A stretch of 64,000 nucleotides of DNA from Prevotella sp. E2-28 (GCF_022024055.1 NZ_CP091788.1:744001-808000); one strand, 5' to 3'. Positions 17,601 through 25,654 are shown, counted from the first letter of the stretch. Numbers and translations are program-made. Notes: a model not told the origin generated them from the letters alone.

Positions 17601-17878
17601 TTACCTCCAAGCTTTGTCGTGTTGAGGATGATAGAGAGGTTCGCAACCTGATATTTGATTTGCTACATATGGATTGTGAGATGAGCGATTTGAGCATTCA
17701 GGAAGAAGTCATCAAGAAGTTTGGTGAGAGGTATGGAGGTATGAAACTCAACGACTGGCGTCATATCATTGAGGCGTACACCTCGATGATTAGACCAAAC
17801 ATGAAGGATACTGCTTCAGCAGAAAAAGCCAGGACAATCCAAATGCAATTCCCGATGGCAGCAGAGGATGATATATAG
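14690..17878 (+). CDS. hsdR: Type I restriction enzyme endonuclease/translocase subunit
   Basis: A 1062-residue HsdR. The N-terminal PD-(D/E)xK nuclease shows PLITMELKN near 150 (Glu-x-Lys). Superfamily 2 helicase motifs follow: Walker A HSAGSGKS (about 299), IIDEAH (about 404), FTATP (about 455), and motif VI region QTLSRLNRCHPKK. The C-terminal helical domain (about 830-1062) probably contacts HsdM. The complex pumps DNA with ATP and cuts far from the unmethylated site. It is separated from hsdS by a 305-bp gap holding the ORF6N remnant. The length is normal and the frame is intact. Confidence 0.95.
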   Translation: MPTNVSEMNLEDTIFAYLRDKQGYEEGTTNDYVKDYALDTERVKRFLLSTQKKKVENTACFSNEISERRFFTELAKQLANRGVTDVMRKGFRFISELFDMYYPLPSELNPTAQELYKKNIFCVTKELAYSKENDNRIDLMVSLNGLPLITMELKNHYTGQTVENAVKQYQTDRDPKDPLLAPKRCAVHFAVDDDDIKMCTWLCGKGSWFLPFNKGVNGGAGNPVNPNGVKTAYLWEEILQKESLSDIIENYAQVVKRLDPKTNTEKQSVVWPRYHQLDCVRKLLAETKAKGVGQRFLIQHSAGSGKSNSITWLAYQLVGLLDGTQALLDSVIVVTDRVNLDTQIKNNIVAFKRLQNLVAWADSAQSLREHLESGKKIIITIVHKFPFILEAIGTELKHKRFGIIIDEAHSSQNGSLSAKMNIALSGNAGDDEEDLEDRLTKIIEGREMVKNANYYAFTATPKNKTLQMFGTAYPKPDGEIEHRPFHEYTMKQAIEEGFIMDVLAHYTTYNSFYKIIKSVEDDPEFDKKQASKKLRAFVESQPETIQQKASIIVEHFHTQVIDKGKVGGQARAMVVTSSILRAIEFYYEIKRLLEERKSPYKAIVAFSGAKEYGGKSVTEADINGFPSKDIEENMEHDPYRILVVADKFQTGYDQPLLHTMYVDKVLTDVKAVQTLSRLNRCHPKKRDTFVLDFCNDADSIQQSFQRFYKTTILSKETDPNKLNDLIAEVEDANIYTEEEVKELNEKYWSGASRETIDPIINLAVERFRKLDDNAKIRCKSSMKSFCRTYPFIAAVMPFKSIEWEMLNTYYSLLVTKLPKLKNEDFTEGLIESIDFDQYRIIKNEEQKIELENRNTEIDPIPVGGPKAPSQPDMAKLSDILDEFNSINWQNIELAKKQLDELPERLATDVTFVNAAKNSNKETAMQQCASSLMMIVAQMLSENTEFCRNYLDNPDFMNFINLRVFETVYKGLTSKLCRVEDDREVRNLIFDLLHMDCEMSDLSIQEEVIKKFGERYGGMKLNDWRHIIEAYTSMIRPNMKDTASAEKARTIQMQFPMAAEDDI

Positions 17879-18179
17879 ACGCTTACCATAACAGCAAATA
17901 AAGTACAGAGGGAACGGGTGAGTGTCTCGCTCCGATGTAAAAAGTCTGATGTTTGAGGCCTGATTCCATGCTTTAGCCTGCTCTTAGGCAGCAATCACTC
18001 TGCTCCTAGGCTGCTCCGTGGTGCACTCATGAGCGAGGCTAGAGTATGGCTGATAGCTGAGATCTTTATTCCAAAATACTTTTGTACCTATATAGACAGA
18101 ATCAAAGAAACATGGATTATCGATTTGACTGACGGGAGAATCTGAGGCACTCAATGATATGTTGCAAGCCTTGCAATAA
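17879..18179. other. Intergenic DNA after hsdR without a recognised gene
   Basis: About 300 bp. Small palindromes around TAGGC/GCCTA (about 17980-18025) are present, and a TACTTTTG box (18077-18084) without a -33 partner is followed only by a six-codon frame. No gene is supported. Confidence 0.4.
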
Positions 18180-18211
18180 TTTGTGAGTTACATAATAATT
18201 GCTTAACTTTG
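18180..18211 (+). promoter_or_regulatory. Promoter upstream of the REP-like hairpins
   Basis: TTTG (18180-18183), exactly 20 bp, TAACTTTG (18204-18211). The nearest downstream frame is only eight codons, so the transcript either is noncoding or reads through the hairpins into the transposase gene. Confidence 0.7.
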
Positions 18212-18336
18212 CAGGAAAATAAAGAAAACGGAGTTATGGGTGATGGAGTATCTGAATAGGGTTGTTTGGAGGTGGGGAGTCGTTTCTGTAATCTTTATTA
18301 TCCTTCGCAAGGTGTTTTTCTTTGCAAGGCGGAGGA

Positions 18337-18428
18337 ATGGAGGAACCAGCGGAAAAGCGCTGGCTACAGTGATGGGGAAGGAGGAGCGGTGATGGAGGAA
18401 CCAGCGGAGAAGCGCTGGCCACGGTGAT
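18337..18428. repeat. Pair of REP-like elements upstream of the RAYT gene
   Basis: Two 37-bp direct copies (18337-18373 and 18392-18428, 55 bp apart, three differences). Each has the head ATGGAGGAA followed by the hairpin CCAGCG-nnnnnn-CGCTGG. A short head plus small GC-rich hairpin next to a RAYT gene is the arrangement known for REP elements and their cognate transposase. Confidence 0.7.
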
Positions 18429-18461
18429 AAGGGGGAGAAAGGGCGGATTTTTTCTTGTTTG

Positions 18462-18493
18462 TTTGTTGGTTTGGTAAATTTGTAGTACCTTTG
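18462..18493 (+). promoter_or_regulatory. Proximal promoter of the RAYT gene
   Basis: TTTG (18462-18465), 20 bp, TACCTTTG (18486-18493), 30 bp before the GTG start. Confidence 0.75.
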
Positions 18494-18522
18494 CGTTGTA
18501 AATACTTTAATCATTAAGACAG

Positions 18523-19599
18523 GTGACAAAAGAGGAGAAGATTGCTGCAGGAATCGTGCTTTCGGAAATAAAGCACAATGGGCACCGTCGTGCCTTTTTT
18601 CATGACTATAGTCGTCCTGGGTTATACATGGTAACCATGGTGGTGGCAGGGCGGCAGCGCCTCTTTGGTCGTATTGTAGGACATTCAAGGGGGAAAAGGG
18701 GAACGGCGGATTTTCCTCATCTGGAGTATTCCAGGCTTGGCTCCCAGATTATCCATGAGGAGCTGTCAAAGATATCTCAGTTTTACTCCATGGTGGAGGT
18801 GTGTAAGGTGGCGCTGATGCCTGACCATGTACACCTGTTGTTAGCTGTGAGGGAGCAATTGCCACAGGGAAAGCATCTGGGTAGCATCGTGCGTGGCTTT
18901 AAGACTGGATGTACCAGGGCTTGGTGGAAGTTGCAGGATGAGGCTGTCATGGCGGATGGTGTGTCTGCTGTGACTGTGGCAGAGGCGTCTCCCTCTGGCA
19001 AGCGTCCTGTCTTGTTTGAGGATGGCTATCATGACCGTATCCTTATGGGCGATGGTATGCTTGGGAATATCTGTCGCTATATGGACGAGAATCCGTTCAG
19101 GGCAAGGCTGAGGGAGGAGCATCCGAACTTGATGCAACGCTGCCTGCATCTGTGGATACATGACCGTGAATATGCGGCTTTTGGTAATCTCTTCCTGCTG
19201 AAGAACCCAGAAAGGCTTCAGGTGTTTTTCCATCGTAAGGATAAGAAGGGCAGGCTGACGCATCTGACTCCTGAGTATGCAGAAGCAAAAGCGCAGCTGC
19301 TGCAGCGGGCGGAAGAGGGGGCTGTGTTGGTTACGCCTGGTATTTCAAAGGGCGAACAGGGTGTTGTTGATGCGGCATTGGACGATCGTCTGCCACTTGT
19401 ATTATTGCAGAAAGAGCAGATCACGGATTATTGGAAACCATCAAAGGAACGGTTCTATGCTTGTGCTACAGGTAAGCTGTTGATTCTGTCGCCTAAGCTG
19501 ATGCCTGGTGATTCTGACTATGAGCGTTTTCATTCCCTGAATGATTTGGCACATGACATTTGCATTGCCACGGATACACGTCTTTTGAGAATAGGATAA
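18523..19599 (+). CDS. REP-associated tyrosine transposase (RAYT) with an extra C-terminal domain
   Basis: 358 residues from GTG 18523. Residues about 25-190 are a Y1/IS200-like transposase domain: GLYMVTMVVAGRQRLFG, the metal-binding His pair MPDHVHLLL, KTGCTRAWW, and RYMDENPFRARL holding the likely catalytic Tyr. RAYTs are single-copy, domesticated relatives of IS200 transposases that nick REP hairpins. Residues about 205-358 are not part of normal RAYTs (150-220 residues): VTPGISKGEQGVVDAAL, LVLLQKEQITDYWKPS and GKLLILSP resemble a Rossmann-like DprA/LOG (SLOG-type) fold by pattern only. Two REP-like hairpins lie just upstream. No flanking inverted repeats or target duplication are seen. 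Confidence 0.8.
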   Translation: MTKEEKIAAGIVLSEIKHNGHRRAFFHDYSRPGLYMVTMVVAGRQRLFGRIVGHSRGKRGTADFPHLEYSRLGSQIIHEELSKISQFYSMVEVCKVALMPDHVHLLLAVREQLPQGKHLGSIVRGFKTGCTRAWWKLQDEAVMADGVSAVTVAEASPSGKRPVLFEDGYHDRILMGDGMLGNICRYMDENPFRARLREEHPNLMQRCLHLWIHDREYAAFGNLFLLKNPERLQVFFHRKDKKGRLTHLTPEYAEAKAQLLQRAEEGAVLVTPGISKGEQGVVDAALDDRLPLVLLQKEQITDYWKPSKERFYACATGKLLILSPKLMPGDSDYERFHSLNDLAHDICIATDTRLLRIG

Positions 19600-19635
19600 A
19601 GGCTTTATAGAAATATGGATGCTATTTCATAGCAC

Positions 19636-19795
19636 AAAAAAATCCCCATCTACGATGGGGATCCCCTCAACCATATCTGCTATGAAGAAAAAACTAAAAA
19701 ATTAGAATTAGTTCTTCTGATAACTAAAGATAACCTAAAACAATTTTTTTGACCTTTAACTAATAAACTCTTACCTTTCCATTATTCTGATTTAA
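19636..19795 (-). ncRNA. Candidate minus-strand small RNA
   Basis: A consensus promoter on the minus strand (19801-19832) is followed about 150 nt later by a perfect 9-bp hairpin (ATCCCCATC 19642-19650 with 19654-19662) and, on that strand, seven T residues. The RNA would be AU-rich with no frame longer than a few codons. The minus-strand T-run excludes this hairpin as a normal terminator for the RAYT gene. Confidence 0.55.
19642..19662 (-). terminator. Rho-independent terminator of the minus-strand small RNA
   Basis: A perfect 9-bp stem with a 3-nt loop, followed on the minus strand by TTTTTTT. Confidence 0.75.
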
Positions 19796-19800
19796 CGATA

Positions 19801-19832
19801 CAAAGGTAAGCAGGCGAAATGAGACAGGCAAA
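19801..19832 (-). promoter_or_regulatory. Promoter of the minus-strand small RNA
   Basis: Minus-strand TTTG (19829-19832), exactly 20 bp, TACCTTTG (19801-19808). Confidence 0.75.
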
Positions 19833-19943
19833 TCAGTTCAACGAATAGCCCGTTTTTATAAGTGAAACTTATAGATAGGAGTAAAAATAACAAATTATAG
19901 TAAGAAATCGGCAAGAATATTTTCTTTTATCAATGAAATCATG

Positions 19944-19951
19944 TATATTTG
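19944..19951 (+). promoter_or_regulatory. -7 promoter element for the MBG-repeat gene
   Basis: TATATTTG fits TAnnTTTG, about 85 bp upstream of the ATG at 20037; TTTT stands at the -33 position. Confidence 0.5.
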
Positions 19952-20036
19952 CAACTGAATAATTGATATATCAATGAACTGACCTCAATACTTGGGTTTA
20001 CCCCCAATCAATATATAAACCTAAAATTTATCTATT

Positions 20037-21707
20037 ATGATCAAGAGCAATGAATATCTATTCCGCAGGAGCCGCTGGCTATGGCTGTTGATCCTGCTCG
20101 TGCTTGTGCCGATAGGTAGCTGGGCACAAAGCGATAGTTATGAGTTGGTGATAGAGATGCGTGATGGCTCGAAACAATTTGCACGCATTACTAATGACTA
20201 CCCTTTGATAACAAGTACGGCAATAGCAGATGGGGAAACGGGCAAAGCAAGAGTCTTCTTGATGGTAGAAAGGAGCAGCACACCTGGCGATCGTTTCGAA
20301 GTCTTGTATGATGGGATACTTAAACTGTACACTCAAGTGTCCACTTCTGTGATAATTAAGGCCAATAGCTATACCATTACAGAGGGAGACCCTATTCCGA
20401 CGTTTGAGTTTACAACGGAGGGAGTCACATTGGTTGGTACGCCTGAGCTGACTTGTGAAGCGACTACCGAATCGGCTCCAGGCGATTATCCTATCGTGGT
20501 AAGTCGTGGAACGGTGACTAACGAAAACGTTCAGTTTGTGAATGGCACATTGACTATTTTGCCGCGAACCACCCCTATAACGCCTATTTCAGTCATTGCT
20601 AATGACTGTACGATGGAGTATGGCGATACTGTACCCAAATTAACGTATAAGGTGGAAGGTGGAACGATAGAGGGAATACCTGAACTGACTTGTGATGCTA
20701 CGTCAACATCTATCATGGGTAGCTATCCTATAAGTATTAGTTCGGGTAGCATAACGACCAGTAATGTTCAGTATGTGCCTGGTACATTGACTGTCACTAA
20801 AGCCCCGCTTACTCTCAAGGCGAAGAGTTATACCATCGGGCAATACGAGGATATGCCTGAGAGTTATGAGATGGAGTGTACTGGTTTCAAGAACGGCGAT
20901 ACCACGTCCATACTCTCAAATCAGCCTCATATAGAGGTTATTGACGAAACGCGCTGGTTCCAAGTAACCAATAGTGCTACAGCAGGAGAGTATCCTATAA
21001 AGGTGTATGGGAGTGATGACTTTAGATATGAAGTAACCTGTGTTGATGGTAAACTGACTATTACGGAGGCTCCAGCCGTTACACTTACAGCCAAGAGTTA
21101 TACCATAGAGTATCGTGATACAACTCCGACGTTGGAATATACCGTTGAGGGTGGTAAGATTTATGGTGAGCCTTATATTTATATCCAGGGCTATTACGAT
21201 GGAGCTGATGCGGGTGTTTATGATATTGTCCTTGATCGCAATAATATTCGCAACGAAAAGCTGACACTGGTTAATGGAAAATTGAATGTAAATAAAGTGC
21301 CTTTGACGATTACTGCCAAGAGTTATACCATCAATAAAGGTGAGTGGTTGCCTACATTTGAATGTGACTATGAAGGATTCAAGGAGGGCGATACGCAATT
21401 CAATTCTTTGTGGCCGTGGCCAACGCTTACAACCTCAGCTACTTCAGAGAGTCCTGCGGGCGTATATACGATAGAGGTATCTGGCGCAGAATCGAGAAAC
21501 TATGAGCTGACTTATGTAAATGGTACTCTCACGATTTTAGACCATACTGCTATTATAAAACTGTTGACAGACAATGGACCTTTCGACATCTATACATCTG
21601 CAGGTACGTTATATGCTAAGGATGCCAGCTCAATTGGTAGTCTGCCAAAAGGCGTTTATATCCTAAAACTTCAGAATGGTAAAACTCTTAAACTGACACG
21701 CAAATGA
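20037..21707 (+). CDS. Secreted MBG-repeat protein with C-terminal sorting-like domain
   Basis: 556 residues. A long signal peptide (charged 1-13, hydrophobic 14-26, cleavage near SWAQS) leads into a short domain of about 70 residues containing LVIEMRDGSKQ. Five MBG-type repeats follow at about 105-175, 185-255, 257-340, 345-425 and 427-510, each opening with a SYTI...P.. motif (for example AKSYTIEYRDTTPTLEYTVE) and closing NGTLTI. The tail FDIYTSAGTLYAKDASSIGS through LPKGVYILKL is a type A sorting-like domain. MBG repeats build extended adhesin-like stalks. The gene overlaps the next by four bases (ATGA), so the two are translationally coupled. Function unknown; surface or secreted location likely. 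Confidence 0.82.
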   Translation: MIKSNEYLFRRSRWLWLLILLVLVPIGSWAQSDSYELVIEMRDGSKQFARITNDYPLITSTAIADGETGKARVFLMVERSSTPGDRFEVLYDGILKLYTQVSTSVIIKANSYTITEGDPIPTFEFTTEGVTLVGTPELTCEATTESAPGDYPIVVSRGTVTNENVQFVNGTLTILPRTTPITPISVIANDCTMEYGDTVPKLTYKVEGGTIEGIPELTCDATSTSIMGSYPISISSGSITTSNVQYVPGTLTVTKAPLTLKAKSYTIGQYEDMPESYEMECTGFKNGDTTSILSNQPHIEVIDETRWFQVTNSATAGEYPIKVYGSDDFRYEVTCVDGKLTITEAPAVTLTAKSYTIEYRDTTPTLEYTVEGGKIYGEPYIYIQGYYDGADAGVYDIVLDRNNIRNEKLTLVNGKLNVNKVPLTITAKSYTINKGEWLPTFECDYEGFKEGDTQFNSLWPWPTLTTSATSESPAGVYTIEVSGAESRNYELTYVNGTLTILDHTAIIKLLTDNGPFDIYTSAGTLYAKDASSIGSLPKGVYILKLQNGKTLKLTRK

Positions 21708-24037
21708 AACGCATCATATTATTGCTCTTTGCAACGGTAGCTGTTGTGCTGAGCGTACAAGCACAGTTTTATGATAGGCATATCACCATTAAGAAGACCA
21801 ATGGCGATAGTATCCAGTACGATATGGGCGACCCTATACAACTTAAAATAGGAACTGACGGGAAACCCTTGTGGCGATTCAAAGCCCTGTACAGATCAGG
21901 TCGTGACTTTGAGTTTTCTGACTTAGACTATATCAGTATGCGAACCCTCAAGGAAGATTCACTGGCGGCACGTGAGGCCCTAAAGGAATTCTACCAAAAG
22001 ATGGACGGAGCGAACTGGTGGTATAACGACAACTGGTGCAGCGATAAACATATCAACGAATGGTATGGCGTAAATGTAGAGGGCGGTAATCCATACTGGG
22101 TATCAGACTTGTCGTTGGGCTTTGCGCATGTTAAGGGTGAAATTCCTGATTGCATATTACGTATGGGACCTATATCCAAACTGGTATTGATGGGACATCT
22201 GGAAGGCCAGTTGCCCGACTGGCTGGGTGATATCTACAGCTTGGGTACAATCATTATCAGTAATGGAGGTGAAGAAGGCGACGGAGGAGGACTCAGTGGG
22301 GAAATACCTGAAAAAGTGTGGCGACTTCCGTGTCTGACAGGCTTTAGTCTTGAAGATAACCAATACACAGGTCCGTTGCCAGAAGAGATGATTCTTTATA
22401 TGATGGATCACATAGCGGATGCGTCTATGTTCTGTATCGATGACAACGACTTTAGTGGAAAGGTACCTGAGTCTATTAAGAACCATCCTAAATTCAAGGA
22501 TTTCTGGCCTAGTTTCCTTATCCAAGGCGGACATCTTGACATCTCTGATGTATGGGGTAAGATACCAGCTCCAGAATTTACCGTTAAAGATATGAATGGT
22601 AATACTGTCAACATGATGAATGTCTATTCGTCGCATAAATACACCATTATCTATAAAGGCGGATGGTGGTGCCCGTGGTCACGTTGGCTTAATCAGACGT
22701 TGGTGCCGCTTTATAATGCCTACAAGAATATAGATCCTACTTTGTTGGAGATTGTTGAGTTCAACCATATCGATGATTATCCAGTGGTAGAAGGGTCACT
22801 CGACGAATATGTCGCTGAAAACAACATTCCTTGGATTACTATCCGTGAGAAAGACTATCGCGATATTTATCGTAATTTGTCGAACTATGGTTTTACGCCT
22901 ACAGTCCATTTGGTCGATCAGCAGGGTAATATCGTGTGGACAAGCATTATGAATGAAAAGGGTATGTCACCTGGTGGGGATGAAGCTTATTACATGAATG
23001 TTATCCCCTATATAGAAGACAAATTAGGGCAGGTTGACTATGCCTATACTTCTACACATTTCGAACAGGATGGCAAGGTGGTAACGCTTCAGAAGGCCAC
23101 AAAAGGTCAGGGTATCGACTTGTTCTTTATGGGTGACGGCTTTGTTGACACCGATATGTCTGATGGTGGCAAGTACGACAAGAAGATGCGCGAGGCAGTA
23201 GAGAAGTATTTCTCTGTAGAGCCTGTGAAATCGTTGCGTGACCGCTTTAATGTTTATTATGTGAAAGTAGTGTCGAAGAATAATCTCTATGGCGAGGGTT
23301 ATGAGCACACGTTCGATGCTGTAAACGATGGTTTTGATGCCATCTACCAGAAAGCATTCTATTATGCTGACTGTAATGAGCGTATGATGGGACGTCCTTA
23401 TCTGATTAATGTTATCTATAATACTGAGGTGCCCGTTGGACGTAGTGTGACATACCAGATAGATGGTGGTGGCTATGTGGCCTTCTTGATGGATGGCGTC
23501 ACTGAGACTTTGATTCACGAGGGTGTAGGTCACGGCTTAGGAAACCTGCTCGATGAATATGTAGAAGCAGGAAATGAAGACCTGACGCTACCTGACGAGA
23601 AGAAAACGGAAGCCGATGGTTTCTGGGAATCGTATGGTCGTGGTGCTAATATAGACTGGCGTTCAAATCCTGCGGAAGTGAAATGGGCCCACTTTATCAA
23701 TGATGCCCGCTATACAGGTGAAGGCCTGGGAGTATATGAGGGTAGCTGGCTCTATGGTCATGGCTGCTATCGTCCTACCGTCAGCAGTTTGATGCGTGAG
23801 GTTGGTACAGGACTGAAGTTCAACGCTCCGTCGCGCGAAGCTATCTATAAATACGTGATGCGGGAGTCAGAGGGCAATAGTTGGACGTATGACTATGAGA
23901 CATTCGTTGCCTTCGATGAGGCTGGCCGTACAGAATTTATCAATTCGCTTAGCAGCAATGCCCGCCAGCGTGCACAGAGGCAGAATGTCCAGAAAACACA
24001 GCAACTCACCGCACCTTCAGTCCAGATACGGCCATAG
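21704..24037 (+). CDS. Secreted M64-like metallopeptidase with LRR-like and thioredoxin-like domains
   Basis: 777 residues. Signal peptide 1-20. Residues about 23-75 share the opening motif of the upstream MBG protein (KKTNGDSIQYDMGD). LRR-like strands lie at about 140-270 (GEIPEKVW, NQYTGPLPEEM), and a redoxin-like domain at about 285-440 with WWCPWSRW, where the usual CxxC has Ser in place of the second Cys. The peptidase domain is at about 455-740 with LIHEGVGHGLGNLLDEY near 603. Zinc-site spacing is HE-xxx-H, as I recall for Bacteroidota M64 proteins, rather than plain HExxH. It is predicted to act outside the cytoplasm; the IgA specificity of the founding member should not be assumed. 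Confidence 0.8.
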   Translation: MKRIILLLFATVAVVLSVQAQFYDRHITIKKTNGDSIQYDMGDPIQLKIGTDGKPLWRFKALYRSGRDFEFSDLDYISMRTLKEDSLAAREALKEFYQKMDGANWWYNDNWCSDKHINEWYGVNVEGGNPYWVSDLSLGFAHVKGEIPDCILRMGPISKLVLMGHLEGQLPDWLGDIYSLGTIIISNGGEEGDGGGLSGEIPEKVWRLPCLTGFSLEDNQYTGPLPEEMILYMMDHIADASMFCIDDNDFSGKVPESIKNHPKFKDFWPSFLIQGGHLDISDVWGKIPAPEFTVKDMNGNTVNMMNVYSSHKYTIIYKGGWWCPWSRWLNQTLVPLYNAYKNIDPTLLEIVEFNHIDDYPVVEGSLDEYVAENNIPWITIREKDYRDIYRNLSNYGFTPTVHLVDQQGNIVWTSIMNEKGMSPGGDEAYYMNVIPYIEDKLGQVDYAYTSTHFEQDGKVVTLQKATKGQGIDLFFMGDGFVDTDMSDGGKYDKKMREAVEKYFSVEPVKSLRDRFNVYYVKVVSKNNLYGEGYEHTFDAVNDGFDAIYQKAFYYADCNERMMGRPYLINVIYNTEVPVGRSVTYQIDGGGYVAFLMDGVTETLIHEGVGHGLGNLLDEYVEAGNEDLTLPDEKKTEADGFWESYGRGANIDWRSNPAEVKWAHFINDARYTGEGLGVYEGSWLYGHGCYRPTVSSLMREVGTGLKFNAPSREAIYKYVMRESEGNSWTYDYETFVAFDEAGRTEFINSLSSNARQRAQRQNVQKTQQLTAPSVQIRP

Positions 24038-25036
24038 GTCATGAGTCCACTTGATGGGCTTCTGGATGAGTAGGGCGGCGCCGTTGAGACGGGCGGAATA
24101 GCCGTGACAGATGAAGATACTTTCCCCGTTGAGGTCGTAGGCTGCGCAATGGCCTGCGGCCTCAAACTCTGTTTTATCGCCTTCCAAGAAAAGGGTGCCT
24201 CCACCATTAAGCATGTCACGACCATCGCGGTCAAGATAAGGACCTGATACTTGTTTGGAACGACCTACAGCCACGCGATAGTTGCTCTGGGCACCACGAC
24301 AGCAGTAGTCCCACGATACGAAGAGATAATAGTAGCCACCATGTTTCAAGATGAAGGGCGCCTCAATGGCGTTACGTCCAGCAAACTTAGACGTAGGGTT
24401 CTCGGCAGCATTGGGATCGTTAGGCTGATAACGACGGGCAATGGTGATGGGGGAACAAATGAGAGATGATAAATGAGAGAGATTTAATCTTGCAATCTGT
24501 ATGCCGTCCCAGAAAGAGCCCCATGTGAGCCACGGCTGGTCGTCATCGTCAATGACGAAGCAGGGGTCAATGGCATTCCAGTTATCTCGTTTCTCCTTAG
24601 AGGCTACGATACAGCCTTCGTCTTTCCATTGGCCAGTGAGTGATGAGGCTGACATCAGACCGATAGCCGAGGTGTTCTTACCAAAGGTAGAACAGCTATA
24701 GGCCAACCACCAACGATTGTGCCATTGGATGATATCTGGCGCCCATACGTGGTTGCGGAAGCCAGGTACAGAGTCGTGTGTCCATTGTGGAACCTGTTCT
24801 ATAAACGGCGTGGGTTGCATCACCCACGTCTTGCGGTCTTTCGACGTAGCCCACTGGATACCCATACCTGTAGAAAGCAGATGGTAGGTGCCATTCTCGT
24901 AGGCCATCACTGGGTCGTGAGCCATCACGGTATCTGTGACAAAGGCCATGCGGCGCTGGTGATGACGAGGTTGAGCATGGAGGTTGATGGCACAAAGTGC
25001 CATCATACAGGACAGGAGGATAAGTTTTTTAGTCAT
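24017..25036 (-). CDS. Secreted GH43 family glycoside hydrolase (arabinanase-like)
   Basis: 339 residues with signal peptide MTKKLILLSCMMALCAINLH. Single five-bladed beta-propeller of the GH43 type with all three catalytic acids visible: Asp in MAHDPVMAY (general base), Asp in NAIDPCFVID (pKa modulator) and Glu in NAIEAPFIL (general acid). It also has WAPDI and LTWGSFWDGI, typical of endo-1,5-alpha-L-arabinanases. It would trim arabinan side chains of pectin. It is the last gene of the purL-chrA-chrA run and has no promoter of its own in the 36-bp gap. Its last 21 bp overlap the end of the convergent peptidase gene. Confidence 0.88.
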   Translation of the reverse strand: MTKKLILLSCMMALCAINLHAQPRHHQRRMAFVTDTVMAHDPVMAYENGTYHLLSTGMGIQWATSKDRKTWVMQPTPFIEQVPQWTHDSVPGFRNHVWAPDIIQWHNRWWLAYSCSTFGKNTSAIGLMSASSLTGQWKDEGCIVASKEKRDNWNAIDPCFVIDDDDQPWLTWGSFWDGIQIARLNLSHLSSLICSPITIARRYQPNDPNAAENPTSKFAGRNAIEAPFILKHGGYYYLFVSWDYCCRGAQSNYRVAVGRSKQVSGPYLDRDGRDMLNGGGTLFLEGDKTEFEAAGHCAAYDLNGESIFICHGYSARLNGAALLIQKPIKWTHDLWPYLD

Positions 25037-25072
25037 AGTTTTGTAGTTAATGATTGATTTGTGGGTGGGTTG

Positions 25073-25654
25073 TCAGTAGAGCAGCAAGAGACCGGCGAAA
25101 CCTGCCATCGCTATCATGTGGATGGGGTTCACATTAAAGAACTTAGTGCCAACGAAAGTAGCGATGAAAAGAGCCACACTGATAGAGAACTGCCAGAGGT
25201 CTTCATTGGGCGTAGAGAAGTTCTCTTTGTTGCACAGCAACAGGGTGGCTGCAGCTAATAGTCCTACGACGGCAGGACGCAAGCCCGTGAATACAGACTG
25301 TACCGTGGGGGTGTTCATGTATTTCATGAACAACTTCGCAATGATAATCATCAGGATGAGCGAGGGGAGCACCAAGGCAAATGTGGCAACACAAGAGCCA
25401 AGGATAGACATGGAAGTGCCTAATCCGGCATTGTGGCAAGCCATATAGCCACAATAGGTGGCTGAGTTGATGCCGATAGGACCAGGCGTCATCTGACTGA
25501 TAGCCACGATGTCAGTAAACTGACTGGTGGTAATCCAGTCGGGCACTACCTTCGTCTGAATCAGCGACAACATACCATAGCCTCCTCCGAAACCGAAGAT
25601 GCCTATCAGGAAGAAAGTCCAGAACAACTGTATGTATAACCAAGCTATATCCAT
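25073..25654 (-). CDS. Chromate transporter family protein, half-size (second of pair)
   Basis: A 193-residue membrane protein of the CHR family with about six membrane segments. The family signature FGFGGGYGMLSLIQ lies in the first segment, and SQMTPGPIGINSATY matches the conserved MTPGP loop. In many bacteria ChrA is a fusion of two such halves; here they are separate adjacent genes, a known short-chain CHR arrangement. Export of chromate is the family activity; the physiological substrate here is not known. Confidence 0.88.
   Translation of the reverse strand: MDIAWLYIQLFWTFFLIGIFGFGGGYGMLSLIQTKVVPDWITTSQFTDIVAISQMTPGPIGINSATYCGYMACHNAGLGTSMSILGSCVATFALVLPSLILMIIIAKLFMKYMNTPTVQSVFTGLRPAVVGLLAAATLLLCNKENFSTPNEDLWQFSISVALFIATFVGTKFFNVNPIHMIAMAGFAGLLLLY

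Noticed and set aside
18203..18688. 161-codon minus-strand frame over the REP doublet
   Set aside because: It is antisense to the RAYT start and the repeats, and its proline-rich composition reflects the REP sequence.
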